From the NCBI RefSeq assembly GCF_026151205.1, contig NC_087077.1:13304983-13368982 (forward strand): DNA of 64,000 nt, read 5' to 3'. Below, in pieces: positions 35,600 through 47,884 of the stretch. Within the stretch, counting starts at the first letter, position 1, and every line of letters starts with the position of its first letter. A model generated the notes under the pieces. That model did no database searches. It was not told the origin of the DNA and saw nothing but the letters and a program-made list of their open reading frames with translations. This stretch comes from Bolinopsis microptera (lineage: Eukaryota; Ctenophora; Tentaculata; Lobata; Bolinopsidae). Position numbers and translations under genes: made by a program.

Positions 35600-35826
35600 T
35601 ATGTACAAACTTATGATTAATTCTACACTTATGATTAATTCTACATGAGCATTGAGCATAGGATAAAATCTCTTATCACACTTCGGGCAGTTTAAAAACA
35701 TCTTCAATTTGTATGAACTTATAAAATTCTTGACCTCAGTAATTTCTCCACTGGAAAATTTCAGTGACACAATATTTTTTCGAAATTTGAACGTCCGAGA
35801 ATCATCACAATCCAGTTGTAAGTAAT
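35600..35826 (-). CDS. Possible orphan terminal exon
   Basis: After a good acceptor (TTACTTTTAG at about 35827-35836) an open frame of about 73 residues reads YLQLDCDDSRTFKFRKN through KMFLNCPKCDKRFYPMLNAH to a stop. The CPKCDKRF...H portion resembles half a C2H2 zinc finger. No upstream exon was found before CHMP6. It may be the last exon of a small unrecognised gene, a fossil, or chance. Confidence 0.3.
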
Positions 35827-36308
35827 CTAAAAGTAATTTAAATAATTAAGAAAAATGATTTACATTATGTGCTTTAAATTGCAGTTACAGTATCAGATCA
35901 AACCCATTCACACAAAAGCAAAACAACTAACTTTCATCATGATGATAGGAAAAATTATTTAACAGTGTTCGTTCATATTATTATATTATTATTTCATTCA
36001 TTAGATTTAAAACATCGATAAGATTTAGTCGATGTATCTATATTCTTTAACTCTTTAATACTCGAAAGAAGCTAAGGAAGAAATAAAAAATAACAGATTA
36101 TGAATTTATGACGCCACTAGCGTTCTTGGATCATCTCGTGATTCTGAAAATAAAGCTATTAAAGGATGGATAATATTATTATGTAGGTACTTGCCAATTA
36201 CCTCTTCAAAATTATCAATTTACAGAAGAATATTCATATTTCTCACTAAGTCTAGTAAAAAACCGATCGAGATTGTGCATTACATAAATAATTATTAATA
36301 TACTATAA

Positions 36309-37687
36309 TTATAACTCACTAGTTTTCTCAAGTTCATGTGTTGGAGCCACAGGAAGGTCCATGTCCGACACTGGTACATCAGGCAACTCCTGTTCAGCCT
36401 GGGAGAAGACCAGTGTGAAGCGAACCCATTTTAAAATTCGAGGGACTATCAAATTTAACACTTTTCGAAAACTTGGTTTTCACTGTCTCAAAACATACAA
36501 AAACTTTAAGAAGAATGAAGTTTGGTCAGATTCAGGACATGAACTAATTGTCACCTCATCTCCAAGGAGTTCCCCGAGTTCAGCTAGAAGCTCGTCCTCA
36601 TCAGGTTGCTCAACACCGGCTCCACCAGCCATCAAATCATCTATTTCCTGGTGGTAAATATTCTATATTAGCAAAGTGTTCGATCCGATATCTAACGAGA
36701 TACGCACATAATCTATCATTCTTAAGAATTTGATAATCGTACTACTTTAGGTAAATATACTTTTATAGGAGTACAGGGTAAAAAGTTTCCGCCCTCTACA
36801 CCTAAAAACAATGCTTAATTGTTAAAGTTTTTTTGGGACTTTGTTTGGTCATTATGAAGATACAAGAATCCCATCATTCAACAAGGGTCATGATCATGAA
36901 TAAACTGAAAATGTCCCACTAACATTTTGGTAAGCGATAGCATCCTCAGTATCTCCCATAATCTTCTCAACGTCATCAAGTGACATGATCTGGTGAAGGG
37001 CATCCAAAGCCTCGTTACCTCCCTTCAGTCCCTCTACCACTTGAATCTCTACTTGGGCAAACTCTATGTCTTGTACCTGAGTTTAAAATCAGTTTTACGG
37101 GGCACAGGAAGCGATTTTGTTACATGATTGGTTGCATAAGTTTACATTGCGGGGAATTCAATAAATTTGGAAAAGTGAAGATTAACAGCTTGCAGATTGC
37201 GGAAGAAGTACACTGTACTATATTTTGGTAACTAACCAACTTATCGAGGTTATCGAGCTGAACGTCAGTTTTATCAAGGAGTGAATCTTGGAACTTCTTT
37301 TTCTTTAGTAACCTCAGCGCCTTGCTGAGGGGTGAAATTGGATTAGTACTTTTAAGTAGATTGATTGTAGATACAAATAAAATTAAATTTATGAGATTCA
37401 ATTATTCAGTTTATCTAAGATAAAATCAAGGATTAATAATTAATATCGATATTATTCCAATCACAATCTATCCCGATCAGACGATTTACAATAATCAGAT
37501 AACTGACTTACTCTTTTCTCCCCTGATCGAGTAATTGTTTAGCCAGGATCCTCTCCTTAGCCTGATTCACCACAATCTTCTTCTGATACTGCTTCAGTTT
37601 ATCTCTCGTCTGTTTCAACTTTAGAACAGCTTTGTCTTGTTCTGTTATCCGCGAGACTGGTTTCTTTTTTGCGAATAGTTGTCCCAT
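36309..37687 (-). CDS. CHMP6: Charged multivesicular body protein 6 (ESCRT-III)
   Basis: Five exons (37687-37512, 37324-37237, 37076-36924, 36647-36555, 36398-36309) give 199 residues against 201 in human. CHMP6/Vps20 bridges ESCRT-II to ESCRT-III filament assembly on endosomal membranes. Diagnostic features are the N-terminal MGQLF with Gly2 suitable for myristoylation, the basic helices RITEQDKAVLKLKQTRDKLKQ, the core segment KALRLLKKKKFQDSLLDKT, VQDIEFAQVEIQVVEGLKGG, the DDVEKIMGDTEDA hairpin, and an acidic C-terminal tail (DEDELLAELGELLGDE) ending in a MIM-like ELPDVPVS stretch. All junctions keep frame. SAYSD1 lies upstream on the same strand. Confidence 0.94.
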
Positions 37688-38226
37688 GATGACAGCTCCC
37701 TCTTGTTACAGCGGCAGAATATGTCGGTTTGTTGGAAGGTTTTGAGAAGAAGTCTGATCTAATTATGAGTGTAGAAGTGTAAGGTCGATCGTAACTACGT
37801 CATAACCTAGATAAGTAGACCCGATCAGCCTCAATCATAATGACAGAATTACACACTCCCTATCTCAAGATATTATCATAATATGTTTTCAAGTCAAAAA
37901 TGGTAAACATTGGTTGTTTGACTTAATATGATAAGATAATTTAATAATTATTTTGTATAATAGCAAGGCGTAGTGTAACTGAAAATAAAATAGATTTATG
38001 GTAATTTTAGATAAGGAGTCAAGACATAGACTTATAGACAGATGAACATGAAATAATACACTATGTAAATTATTTGAATTTCTGAAATCAAATTTCAATC
38101 ATAAAACCATAAGTATAAATTCTACATAAAGCACAAGGTGACGTCAAACATTTGTACAAACTGAATCAAAGTTCTTAAAACTTGCAGCCTATCTAACATA
38201 ACATGCTAAAGCTCACTAAAAAACCC

Positions 38227-38694
38227 TCAATCCTGTTTCCTGACAGCAGCAGCCCCATATCTCAGTTCCTTCTCCCACTGTTCCGATGTAAAAGTCCCAT
38301 CTAACCTCTCCATATTACTATTAAACACAGAGTAAGCACTGAGCTCCCTCGGGCCCCTCTTATACTCCTCCATGCTCTGCCACACGAACACTGGTATCGA
38401 CACCAGGAAGAAAACACTCCCAAACTCGTGGTGAGCGAAGAAGAGGAGGAGGGAGACCCAGAGGGTGAGCTTCAGGAGGGGGATGGTGAGAGGGTGGTTA
38501 ATGAATCTGTCGAGGTCGGATGGGGTGGTCATGGTGGTAAAGGTGGGATCTGATGGGATGGGTTGGTTGTTTTCTGGGGGAGTTGGTTTGGATTGAGCTA
38601 CTTTCTTTTGTTTCCGTAGTTCTTGTTTCCGCTTGTATTCTCGGTAACGGGCGAGATGAGGCGGGATTTCTTCGTTGTCACTTGAATCACTCAT
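38227..38694 (-). CDS. SAYSD1: SAYSvFN domain-containing protein 1
   Basis: Single-exon gene of 155 residues. The C-terminal block ELSAYSVFNSNMERLDGTFTSEQWEKELRYG is the SAYSvFN signature, and a hydrophobic hairpin precedes it (LLKLTLWVSLLLFFAHHEFG and SVFFLVSIPVFVW), consistent with an ER or vesicle membrane anchor. In human SAYSD1 links ufmylated ribosomes at the ER translocon to disposal of stalled chains; that role is from family knowledge. The N-terminal 60 residues are charged, with PPHLARYREYKRKQELRKQKK. The start at 38694 is the first ATG and matches the family length (183 in human). Confidence 0.9.
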   Translation of the reverse strand: MSDSSDNEEIPPHLARYREYKRKQELRKQKKVAQSKPTPPENNQPIPSDPTFTTMTTPSDLDRFINHPLTIPLLKLTLWVSLLLFFAHHEFGSVFFLVSIPVFVWQSMEEYKRGPRELSAYSVFNSNMERLDGTFTSEQWEKELRYGAAAVRKQD

Positions 38695-39035
38695 TTCGTA
38701 AACTGGTAGGAACTGTGATGCTGATGGTAACCCTGATGGATTTCACGGTACCATCTGTTTGCTTTCCAGTTTCACACCATCTAGCTAGCTGAATGCAAAA
38801 CCTTTTGAATTAAATGAACACATATTTATTTATTTTGATAAAGGTTATGAAAATCACAGGAAGTTACCATTTTATCAGGTTTTGAAATTAACGGGTCCAA
38901 AAATAATTAACCATTTATAATTATTCACATATTATTGTCTTGAAATCAATAGTGATTTTCCTAATTTAAAATTCAATGGATAATTTAAATGGATTTATAC
39001 ACGAAATTTTACTGATGTAACAGATACTGTCACCT

Positions 39036-39986
39036 CTAAAAATTCAGTACACTGGGATCAACTGTCATGCCTGGATGTCCCAACTTGGATGCAGCCAATT
39101 TGCACGCCAACGCTACAGACTCTGGAAGTAATGTCCTGTCTAGATGAGATGCGCAGTAGAGAAACCCTGCAGTAAAACAATCCCCTGCCCCACACGAATC
39201 TACAATATCATCAACTTTATGAGCATCACAAGTAAAAGTATGATCGTCTATTTTTTGTAACTTATCATTACTGAAGGTGAGTTCTGAGATCCCGTCAGCA
39301 AGCCACATTCCTGTCCCTTTATCTCCCCAAGTAACAACAAGAGCATGGGAACAATGTTTAGAGAGACCTGCCAGTGCTGCTTGTAAATCACTGAAACCTT
39401 GAATTTTGCAAACTTCCTTGCTGATGATTGGAAAGTCTACAATACCAAGCATATCTTTCAACCCTTCCCTGACTTTCTCAATGTCAATAGATAACACAAC
39501 ATCAGGTCGCAGCCGCTTGATTTCCTTAGCTATTTTCAGAACCTCTAGTCCATTCCTCCTGTGTTCCAAATGGATCCACTGATACTTACTAAGATCACTT
39601 ACAGCAGAGAAAACTTCCTCACAATTCAGATCATTACAATTCCCCCTAAAGTGCAGACATGTCCTGGATCCAGTTTCATTGGAGTGTAACACTACCGACT
39701 CAGGAATGTCCATATCCTGTTCCACCACAGCCAACAGTCTCACAGTAGCTGTACTCTCCAGGGAAGACTTGGTGTATTTGCTGAACTCACAAGAGCCCAA
39801 CTTAACACAACAATCAACATAACAGTCCTTTAACTGGGCTAACACTTGTGCAATGTTTCCAGCATTCCCCCCGATACGGGTCTCTTTGGACAGAGCTTTT
39901 ACTTTTCTGTCCTCAGCTGGGTAGGAGTCGGTGGAGTAGATGATGTCTTTACAGATGTTACCGACTATCAGTATCTTAGGTGTCAT
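39036..39986 (-). CDS. KHK: Ketohexokinase-like PfkB sugar kinase
   Basis: Intronless gene of 316 residues in the ribokinase/PfkB superfamily. The N-terminal strand KILIVGNICKDIIYSTDSYP, the GGNAGNIAQVL motif (residues about 39-49) and the C-terminal DSCGAGDCFTAGFL motif (about 265-278) with the catalytic Asp of GAGD are all present. The middle block KYQWIHLEHRRNGLEVLK matches the ketohexokinase KWIHIEGRN region, so the best call is fructokinase (ATP plus fructose to fructose 1-phosphate, cytosol) rather than ribokinase or adenosine kinase. Length is slightly above human KHK (298). Substrate choice is inferred, not seen. Lack of introns is unusual among its neighbours and may reflect retroposition or ancestral state. 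Confidence 0.85.
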   Translation of the reverse strand: MTPKILIVGNICKDIIYSTDSYPAEDRKVKALSKETRIGGNAGNIAQVLAQLKDCYVDCCVKLGSCEFSKYTKSSLESTATVRLLAVVEQDMDIPESVVLHSNETGSRTCLHFRGNCNDLNCEEVFSAVSDLSKYQWIHLEHRRNGLEVLKIAKEIKRLRPDVVLSIDIEKVREGLKDMLGIVDFPIISKEVCKIQGFSDLQAALAGLSKHCSHALVVTWGDKGTGMWLADGISELTFSNDKLQKIDDHTFTCDAHKVDDIVDSCGAGDCFTAGFLYCASHLDRTLLPESVALACKLAASKLGHPGMTVDPSVLNF

Positions 39987-40711
39987 GATGAGCTTTATGT
40001 GTACGAAGTGAGATTAGTGGATAAGCAGACGGCTTTTTAAGTTCGAAAAATAATTTTATTATTTTCATGCTGTTAGTTGGATACTTCACTTTGTTCCATG
40101 CTCGTGGTTCAAAACATTGTCGTACAATGCTGATCGGTAGTTCCATGTTTTGCTTGAAATTGAAGTTTAAATGGAAAATTGAATTTTTTATATTCGAAAT
40201 TACCATGCAGCAGTGGACTCTTAAAGAATACAAAGTTTTATTTTGATCAACTCAAACAATCATTTTCAAAATGTTTATGTTCAGTTTATTTGACAAATGA
40301 ATAAATAAGTACAGTAAATATAATTATGATGACATTATATTAAACAATCGGAGATCAAATATTCCATCCTCAAACTGGTAAGAAATCAAATAACGTCATC
40401 GTGCTACAGTAACTGACGCCCGCATCATGATATAAAATTAATTCCATTTTCGCTTTAATCCAATCAATTTTGATGTGGCTTGAACAACGCACGTGTTATA
40501 TTTCTTATCTCATTTGTATCTCTGGTAGCTGCTAAAAGCGACAAATGCAGTCATCTGAAAGTTTGCTTATTGGCAACACACCAACATTTCCCACCACAAA
40601 TACAAATCAGTCTGGTTTTTAGCCCATACAAAAACTCTCTATTTCTTTTTTGACAAAGTGACAGCGATAACGTTAATTATCAAGTTTCAAAATTTCTCGT
40701 TAATTTCCTCT
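39987..40711. other. Intergenic stretch between BRAP 3' end and KHK 5' end
   Basis: No coding sequence supported. It should contain the KHK promoter and the BRAP 3' UTR. A short open stretch at 39976-40233 (-) has no family features. Confidence 0.4.
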
Positions 40712-43700
40712 TCACTTCTTCTTCCTGGGAGATCTCCGGTTGTTTCTGTTTTCGTTGCTCGGACCCTGTACCACGTGCATCTCACCCCCTCTAATATCCT
40801 CTTTCATCGGACTACTGTTTATCGTGGCCTGGCTCTGTGGGAAGGGTTTCAATTTAAAGGTTATAATATTCAAGCTTGCTATTTCACAATTTCAGAACAG
40901 TTAAACCTCTTCCTTTAACATTTAACAAGAAACGTTAAAAAACGATATCTCAACTAAGCTTAATATAATAAAGTTAACAGTAACCTGTAAATGGAACATG
41001 AGATCTTTGATTTGTTCCCTCAGTTCCTGTGTCTCAGCAGCGTGTCTCTCTTGAGAAGCTTGCAGTTCACTGTTACTTGCCACCACCTTTGTTATCCACT
41101 CCTTCTGGTTCGCCTAAATAATGTGGGATTGGATTTGAGGAAAACCAACTATCACAAAATGGGCTTCAACATATAACAATCCAACATCAGGTGACTAGAA
41201 ATTCCTAACACCACGTCAAGATTTAAGGATTTAATGCCACAAAGAAACCGTACCTGTAAACACTTATTAAGTTCCATCTCCTCGCTCAACTCTTTTGACA
41301 GAGTGTTAAACTTGTTAGACAGCAGATCAATCCTCTTCTCAAACCTCCTCCTCTCCTCCTCACTTTTCTTCTCCAGTCTCTTCCTCTCTATCTCACTTTG
41401 CTCGTACAGTTCTTTGTACTTGTCCTTTTCCTGTGTTACTTTTTGTACCTGAATGGTGGAAAGTAGGACCTTTGTGGAAGGATTAAGACAAAGAGGTTCC
41501 TCTGTATAATATTACCAGCCTAAAATTAATGTTATGGTGCAAACTCCAGGGAAAATAGAAATCTACACACCTCGCCCTCCACGATAGCTATGCGCTCCAT
41601 AGCCTCCTGTTCAACAAACAGAAGTTTCTTCTCGAAGAATTCCCGCTGTGACTCCAGCTGCTGGGTCAGGAGGTAACTGTACTCCAGGGTTAGAGATTCA
41701 AACTTCTCTTCTAGTATCCCATCTGAAATTGACATTGTCGGGGGAATTCAGATAGTCATAGTTGTGATGACTGTAAAAGGAAGGAAAGATCAGATTCATG
41801 ATAATGCGCACAATATTTGTCAAATAATTCCCACTATCTAACCTTGGTCTTGAACAGCAACTAATTTGCCATCGGCTTTGTTTTGGATGAGTCTGTGCAC
41901 GTAATTATCTCCAACATAATCCCAGACACACCTCTGTTCCACATCCATACTGTATGTGTGATTAGTCCTCTCGAAGTGCCCTCTGGCGTGGCCCCCTTCG
42001 TACCTACATAATAATACATTCTTAGACTTGAAGTAGAAACCAATGTTTCACGATCTATAATTTGAGTAGCAAACTGCACTCAAATATTGTGACTCTGCGA
42101 ATCTCGAATCAGTTTCGTTAAACATGGTGTCATTTGGAGGTTAAGAATAAAACAGGCATTTGCAAATGTGAGACTCAACAAGTGAGACTCAACAAGTGAG
42201 ATTCAACAAGTAAGACTCAACAAGTGAGACTCAACAAGTGAGATTCAACAAGTAAGACTCAACAAGTGAGACTCAACAAGTGAGATTCAACAAGTAAGAC
42301 TCAACAAGTGAGACTCAACAAGTGAGATTCAACAAGTAAGACTCAACAAGTGAGACCCAACAAGTGAGACCCAACAAGTGAGACCCAACAAGTGAGACCC
42401 AACAAGTGAGACCCAACAAGTGAGACCCAACAAGTGAGACTCAACAAGTGAGACCCAACAAGTGAGACACAACAAGTGAGACCCAACAAGTGAGACCCAA
42501 CAAGTGAGACCCAACAAGTGAGACCCAACAAGTGAGACCCAACAAGTGAGACCCAACAAGTGAGACTCAACAAGTGAGACCCAACAAGTGAGACTCAACA
42601 AGTGAGACTCAACAAATGAGACTCAACAGGTGAGACCCAACAAATGAGACTCAACAAGTGAGACTCAACAAATGAGACCCAACAAGTGAGACTCAACAAG
42701 TGAGACTCAATAAGTGAGACTCAACAAGTGAGACTCTTGAACAAGCTCTCGAAACGATCACGTTACATTCTAATAAGTAAGAAATTAAGATAATTGTGCG
42801 TTACAATGTAAGCGCAATGGCTGCAATGCAATAAGAGTATTGATCATGTACAATGTGCTAGTCTCTTGTTACAGTTGCTGATGGATGAGCTGATACCGGA
42901 ACGAGGAAAAGCACTGGTTTAAAAAGATAAGATAAGCAGGCACTAATTGAGTAATTAATTAAGTAGAACCACTAGGCTTGCACTGCCGGCTGAGTTACCA
43001 CAGAGAGACAATTTGTTAAATATGACAATAACGCTCAAAACCGCGTGACAAGAACAGATCTACAAATTATATTCACGGCGAGATTACGTATTGCACACGA
43101 GACAATGACTAGTATTAATACAGTGCTTGCTTATTAATCTATTAATGAGTAAAAGCGCACACTGCACTGTTGTTCTCCGTGATAAACGTAAATCGTGGGA
43201 GAATAGTTGGCTCTTACCTGCCGCAGCCTACATATCCACATATCAGACATAGCCATAGCCCCTCTGTATTCCCACATACCTGGGGAGAGATGGGTTATTA
43301 CGGGGATTCCAGCATTTTGTTATTTATCATAAGATAAAGTTCGGTTTTAGAACGTGACAACAGAAAACTAAAAACTGTAACTTGTTGGATAAGCATAACA
43401 TTAACATTGAGGTATTGAAATCAACATAATGTGATTTGAATAAAACTACATCAGTTCAATTCGCAGTCTTTGATTAGTTTCATAACTGGAGTTTCAAATT
43501 ACAAATATTTCAGATTAGTTGACAAATACGCCAATATTGATGTCTGAGTTTCGAGGCTGAGTGTAAGCGTTAAAAAGGTAGCAGCTCATCGAGAGGGAAA
43601 GCTAATTTTATGATGAATATTAATAAATTGTTTAAAGGTAGCTCCTGTTGAGCGGATTTAGCTGGAACTAGTCCAGGGCAAATTCTCCACACCCCCCCCC

Positions 43701-45892
43701 CCCCCCCTCACAAGTAATACTAACCATGCAGGAGTGAGAAGACTCCTCGGGCGGGACAGCGTGGAATCTGCAAACTGGACATGTAGTACACTTGCTCATA
43801 CACTCACAATGGAAAGTGTGGTTACACAAAACTGTCAGCATTCCTGTCGTGCTTTCGTCTGAGGGGGAGGATATGATAGATAACACAACACAAGAGTACT
43901 GGCAATAACGCAACACAAGAGTACTGGCAATAACACAACACAAGAGTACTGGCAATAACACAACACAAGAGTACTGGCAATAACACAACACAAGAGTACT
44001 GGCAATAACACAACACAAGAGTACTGGCAATAACACAACACAAGAGTACTGGCAATAACACAACACAAGAGTACTGGCAATAACACAACACAAGAGTACT
44101 GGCAATAACACAACACAAGAGTACTGGCAATAACACAACACAAGAGTACTGGTAATAACACAACACAAGAGTACTGGCAATAACACAACACAAGAGTACT
44201 GGCACAGATTAAAGAAATACAGTGATATATATGTGTGTACGTTTTGATTAATTATGCAAGAAATATTGAAATAGCAGTTAATACCGACAAATTGTTCTAA
44301 ATTCCTTGATTAGTTAAATAATAATTACTGACAAACCCATTCGTTCCAGACAGACAGCACATTGAGGTAGCTCTATCAGAGGTCCAGCTGCAAGGGATTT
44401 CATGTGCACCTAATGAGATAGAGATTTCCAGCTAGACTCACTACAATAATCTTCAATAATCCGTAAAATGGTTCTAGAGTCTAGGTATGAAATTCCATTT
44501 GAAGCTTGTGTGATTGAAAACACGTTGTACTGTATAATGTGCAGAGCAAATCATAAGTCCTGACAGTTAAGAATACAACGTAGTTAATAAATTACAATAC
44601 TAAACTTTAAATGAAATTCAGAAGAAATATCCTTGATTTGGATTCCTAACCTGTTAAAGGATTATTATAGTAATTTAAGTTTGTAACTACCTCTGTCTTG
44701 CCAAACTCAATGGAAGTTACAAAAGCGAGGTGGCAGATACTGTCTTCCAGTGTGTTGTACGGCTGATCTTGATGGTTCTGATAAAAACCTTCTGCCATAT
44801 CCTCGTGCTCAAACCGAATGAGCACCTGTAATATTGTAATTCTATACAACTCAGCTCATCCTTAAATCAAGCCCTGGTCTTGAACACATCACAATGTCAA
44901 CTTAGAAAACATGACACTGTTCATGTTTAAACACAGTTTGAGATTAACAATAATGAAAGAAGGTAGTTAAGGTTAAAAACCATGAATGTGTGGGGATTTC
45001 TGTCCCGCACTATCCTAATTCCATTGATGTTGTCTGTGTATGGCCCCAGGAACCCCAGTATGTCAGTCAAGTTGAAGATGGTGGGAACAGCCAACATGCA
45101 TACCAGATCTGTCTTGAAGTTTTCTCCAGCTGTAAAATTTAGGTCTAGCTATAATTTGAAATGAATACACGAAATAGAACTTATTTGAGGTGAGAGACAT
45201 GAAATATAGATATTAAATCAAAGAAAGGATCAATCCGGCCAGTCATAAAGCTCAAAGAAGTTGAAATATTGACTTACATTTGGAAAAGTCATTAAAGAAG
45301 TGCATTATTCCATGGGTGGTCTGAGCATCAGGATTACCACAAGTAAAACTACATTTTCCTTCAACCTCACACTGTTGACTATCAGCTACTGAGGCCATTG
45401 ATTCAGAAAATTTTCTCTCCAAACTTGGTGCTGATTCCTTGGTTTCATGACTGAGTGGTTCCTTGGTTTCTCTGGAGGGTGCTGGTTCTTTGGTTTCTCG
45501 GAAGGGTGCTGGTTCACAAGTTTCACTGTTCATCTTACTAGCAGGACTTTTGAGGTACTCTTTGATTTGATAGTCGTTCAGTTCAAAGACAGTACGTTCT
45601 ACTTCATCTAAATAACAGCGATTCATCCATTTGGAAAATACAACATCTTTTATGTTGTATGAACAATAAATTTGAAGGTATTTAAGATTTATGTGTGCTG
45701 AAATATTGGACAAGTGATATATAGACGCAGTTTTCTTTTAATATAAAACTGTGTTACAAATTGAACTGGGATCTATATGATAGTAATTATTAAACCAAAG
45801 TCTTATAAGTATGACACTACCACCAACTTACCTTCAATTGAGAGAACGTGTGAAGGATACTCGCAGAAGTAAATGTAAAGTGCCACTCTCAT
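40712..45892 (-). CDS. BRAP: BRCA1-associated protein (IMP), RING and ZnF-UBP ubiquitin ligase
   Basis: Twelve exons in order: 45892-45832, 45607-45278, 45129-44981, 44825-44691, 44409-44337, 43858-43725, 43279-43218, 42003-41843, 41722-41571, 41448-41254, 41113-40985, 40834-40712; all phases fit, giving 567 residues (human 592). BRAP is a Ras-responsive E3 ligase that restrains MAPK signalling by holding KSR. Order of parts: BRAP2/RRM-like domain (THGIMHFF, VLIRFEHEDMAEGF, ICHLAFV), RING (CAVCLERM, LCNHTFHCECMSKCTTCPVC), ZnF-UBP ([33 protein letters not shown] by exons 6-8, then VWDYVGDNYVHRL), coiled coil from about residue 365, and a basic tail RRSPRKKK. Exon 2 has three or four tandem ETKEPAPS-like repeats not seen in human BRAP. 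Two introns hold long minisatellites. Confidence 0.93.
42172..42735. repeat. 14-bp minisatellite in BRAP intron 7
   Basis: About 40 units of GTGAGACTCAACAA with variants (GAGACCC, GAGATTC, AGTAAGA). The first 170 bases show a 42-base higher-order unit of three 14-mers; later units drift to GAGACCC. Confidence 0.95.
43691..43708. repeat. Poly-C run in BRAP intron 6
   Basis: About 17 consecutive C (G-run on the transcribed strand) close to the exon 6 donor. Confidence 0.8.
43881..44206. repeat. 25-bp minisatellite in BRAP intron 5
   Basis: Thirteen units of ACACAAGAGTACTGGCAATAAC plus three bases, period 25, almost identical to each other. The array ends about 20 bases before the RING exon. 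Confidence 0.95.
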
Positions 45893-47018
45893 CCATCAAT
45901 AATCATGAGTTACATTCTAAATTTTAATATGAAGTTATTGGAGGTAAATCTTATGCAGACTGAAGAGCTAGTCTAACCAAGTGGCAAAACAGCACACATT
46001 ATCTAGTAAGTAAGTAAAAACTTTGAACTTGATCACAGGTTTCAAAAGAGTGCTAAGTGCACTTTTACAGACTTTGATCTACTATCTATACATCTATAAT
46101 TGCACATTCAGGAAAGGTTCCGACTTTATAATGGACTGCCATACACAGTTGAAAGAAAATATACAAAAGCATGCTTAAACATACTAAAGAACAATTTTTA
46201 CTTCTCTGCAGCCTGAAAACAGTAAAGGAAGACTATATCAATCGTAGACTCTAATTGTCATTTTTAAAGGATGGAATTACGTGAGCCAGTGATTATGAAA
46301 GAGAAACATTATATTATGTAAAAGAACCCAAAATATTGAATTTGACCAGCTCACATTGATCCAAATCGTGAAATTTGATGGTTGTTAATTGTTAAATAGC
46401 GAATAAATGAGAACTGAGGAAATACACTTTTGAAATGTTCTAGTTGATTAATGGGATACCATTTAAGATTTTATATGCCATAGTGTTGAGTTTGAGGGAA
46501 ACAGTTATTTCCCATTGTAGATCTAGTTGTGCTAAGAAATTTTTGTTATGTTGTTAAATGGAATCCCTTCGAACACAGCAAAAATAAATACAAACAACAC
46601 CATATCTTATTCATTTAAAGGTCCAAGTGAGCGACAGACGGTGAGGTACAGTTCTTTGACAAATATATCTCGCACAGTTATCTACACACAGTTTTGATAG
46701 TAACCGTAGTTTCAAACAATATACACATATAATATAATAATTACGCTATATAAAAATTCAATATAAATTCAATAGTACGCTAAATAAAATTTATAAACAC
46801 CCTTTAAGTAGTATAAGTAAGCCAGTTTAAAATAATAATAATAATAATTCTATACTGTTACATAATTTAAAAATTATGGCCCCTTATTGTGGGCAGAGTA
46901 TGTGTCTTTATTTAAGTGTCCTGATTTAAAATCATCTGAGTGACTGCATTGAAATAATTTAAGGAGAGTACCATAAAAACGTTAAAACAAAAGGAGTAAC
47001 AACTAGAACATACTTATA
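45893..47018. other. Intergenic DNA upstream of BRAP
   Basis: AT-rich, with an (AAT)n run at about 46830-46848. No coding region or named repeat recognised. It should include the BRAP promoter. Confidence 0.4.
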
Positions 47019-47884
47019 TTAATATCAACATTCCCCCTTTGTCTGGTTCCGGGCAAAAGACCAGGCAGCTTCGATGATACCTGGCATGTGGGTCTGGGTG
47101 TGCTGGTGGGCGGTTCTCGGCGTGGTGTGCGCTGAGACTGGGGTGGATGGCTGAAACTGGGTGGCCGCTGGGCTGAGTGATGAAGCTGGTGGTCGAAACG
47201 GGAGCAGTCTACATTGAGCACCCAAGTGACGAAAGTCACTAGGTAGCTCGTGGGGACAGCTTCCGGGTCGATAGCCGGCGGCGTTGGCTGGGCTCGGCGT
47301 GCTGCTGGGTGCAGGCACTTTGCTCCGGGATCGCATGCATCGTGGCAGGGGGCTTGTCGGCTGGGGCGTCTGTCACACGTGTTGGTACTTATTGATTTAA
47401 AGTACAGCGGCAGAGTCAATCCTGAGCACTAGAGCACCACTTATGACTCTGCCCATTTGCTCTGGAGTTACTGCCCAGGACCCAATCCTATCCTATTTCT
47501 CTCACCTATAGTGATTGGTAATGGTGCTTTATCCAGAGCGAATGACCTTGCCGTGGTAAGGGGGCTTAATCGGCATCACACGACCAGCCGAGACTAAGCT
47601 GTACTGTTCAGCTGAGCAAAACTGAACATAGGTCGCACGTGCCAACCGTCTTCCTTTACCTCATTTGATCCCTTTTTCTTTTGGAGCTCTCACAGCCTTC
47701 ACTCACATCTGAGCATATAGGGTTTCAGAAGTTCAGGGTGTGTTCTTCAAGGTCGGGCCCTTAATACCGATCATTAGCACCCATTTTCCCTGTTTTATTG
47801 GGCGGCATTTCAACACTGTCGTCGTAGTATTTCTCAGCATCTTTCTACGATTCGCAGAAAGTGTTAAAACTCTCACTAATACAC

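Noticed and set aside
36361-36733. 98- and 61-residue + strand frames with Ser/Pro-rich ends
   Set aside because: Antisense to CHMP6 exons 4 and 5, whose splice junctions and homology are clear.
42329-42601. Minus-strand frames reading LTCWVSLVGSHLLG repeats
   Set aside because: Translation of the 14-base minisatellite in a BRAP intron.
42172-42735. CRISPR-like array of short repeats
   Set aside because: The 14-base units are contiguous with no unique spacers, lie in a eukaryotic intron and have no cas genes; this is a minisatellite.
43668-44205. Long minus-strand frames in three phases reading VLCYCQYSCVVLLPVLLCC repeats
   Set aside because: They come from translation of the 25-base minisatellite; the true RING exon at 43725-43858 merely shares one of these frames.
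47003-47419. Proline/arginine-rich minus-strand frames over the LINE 5' UTR
   Set aside because: GC-rich composition of the LINE gives open frames by chance.
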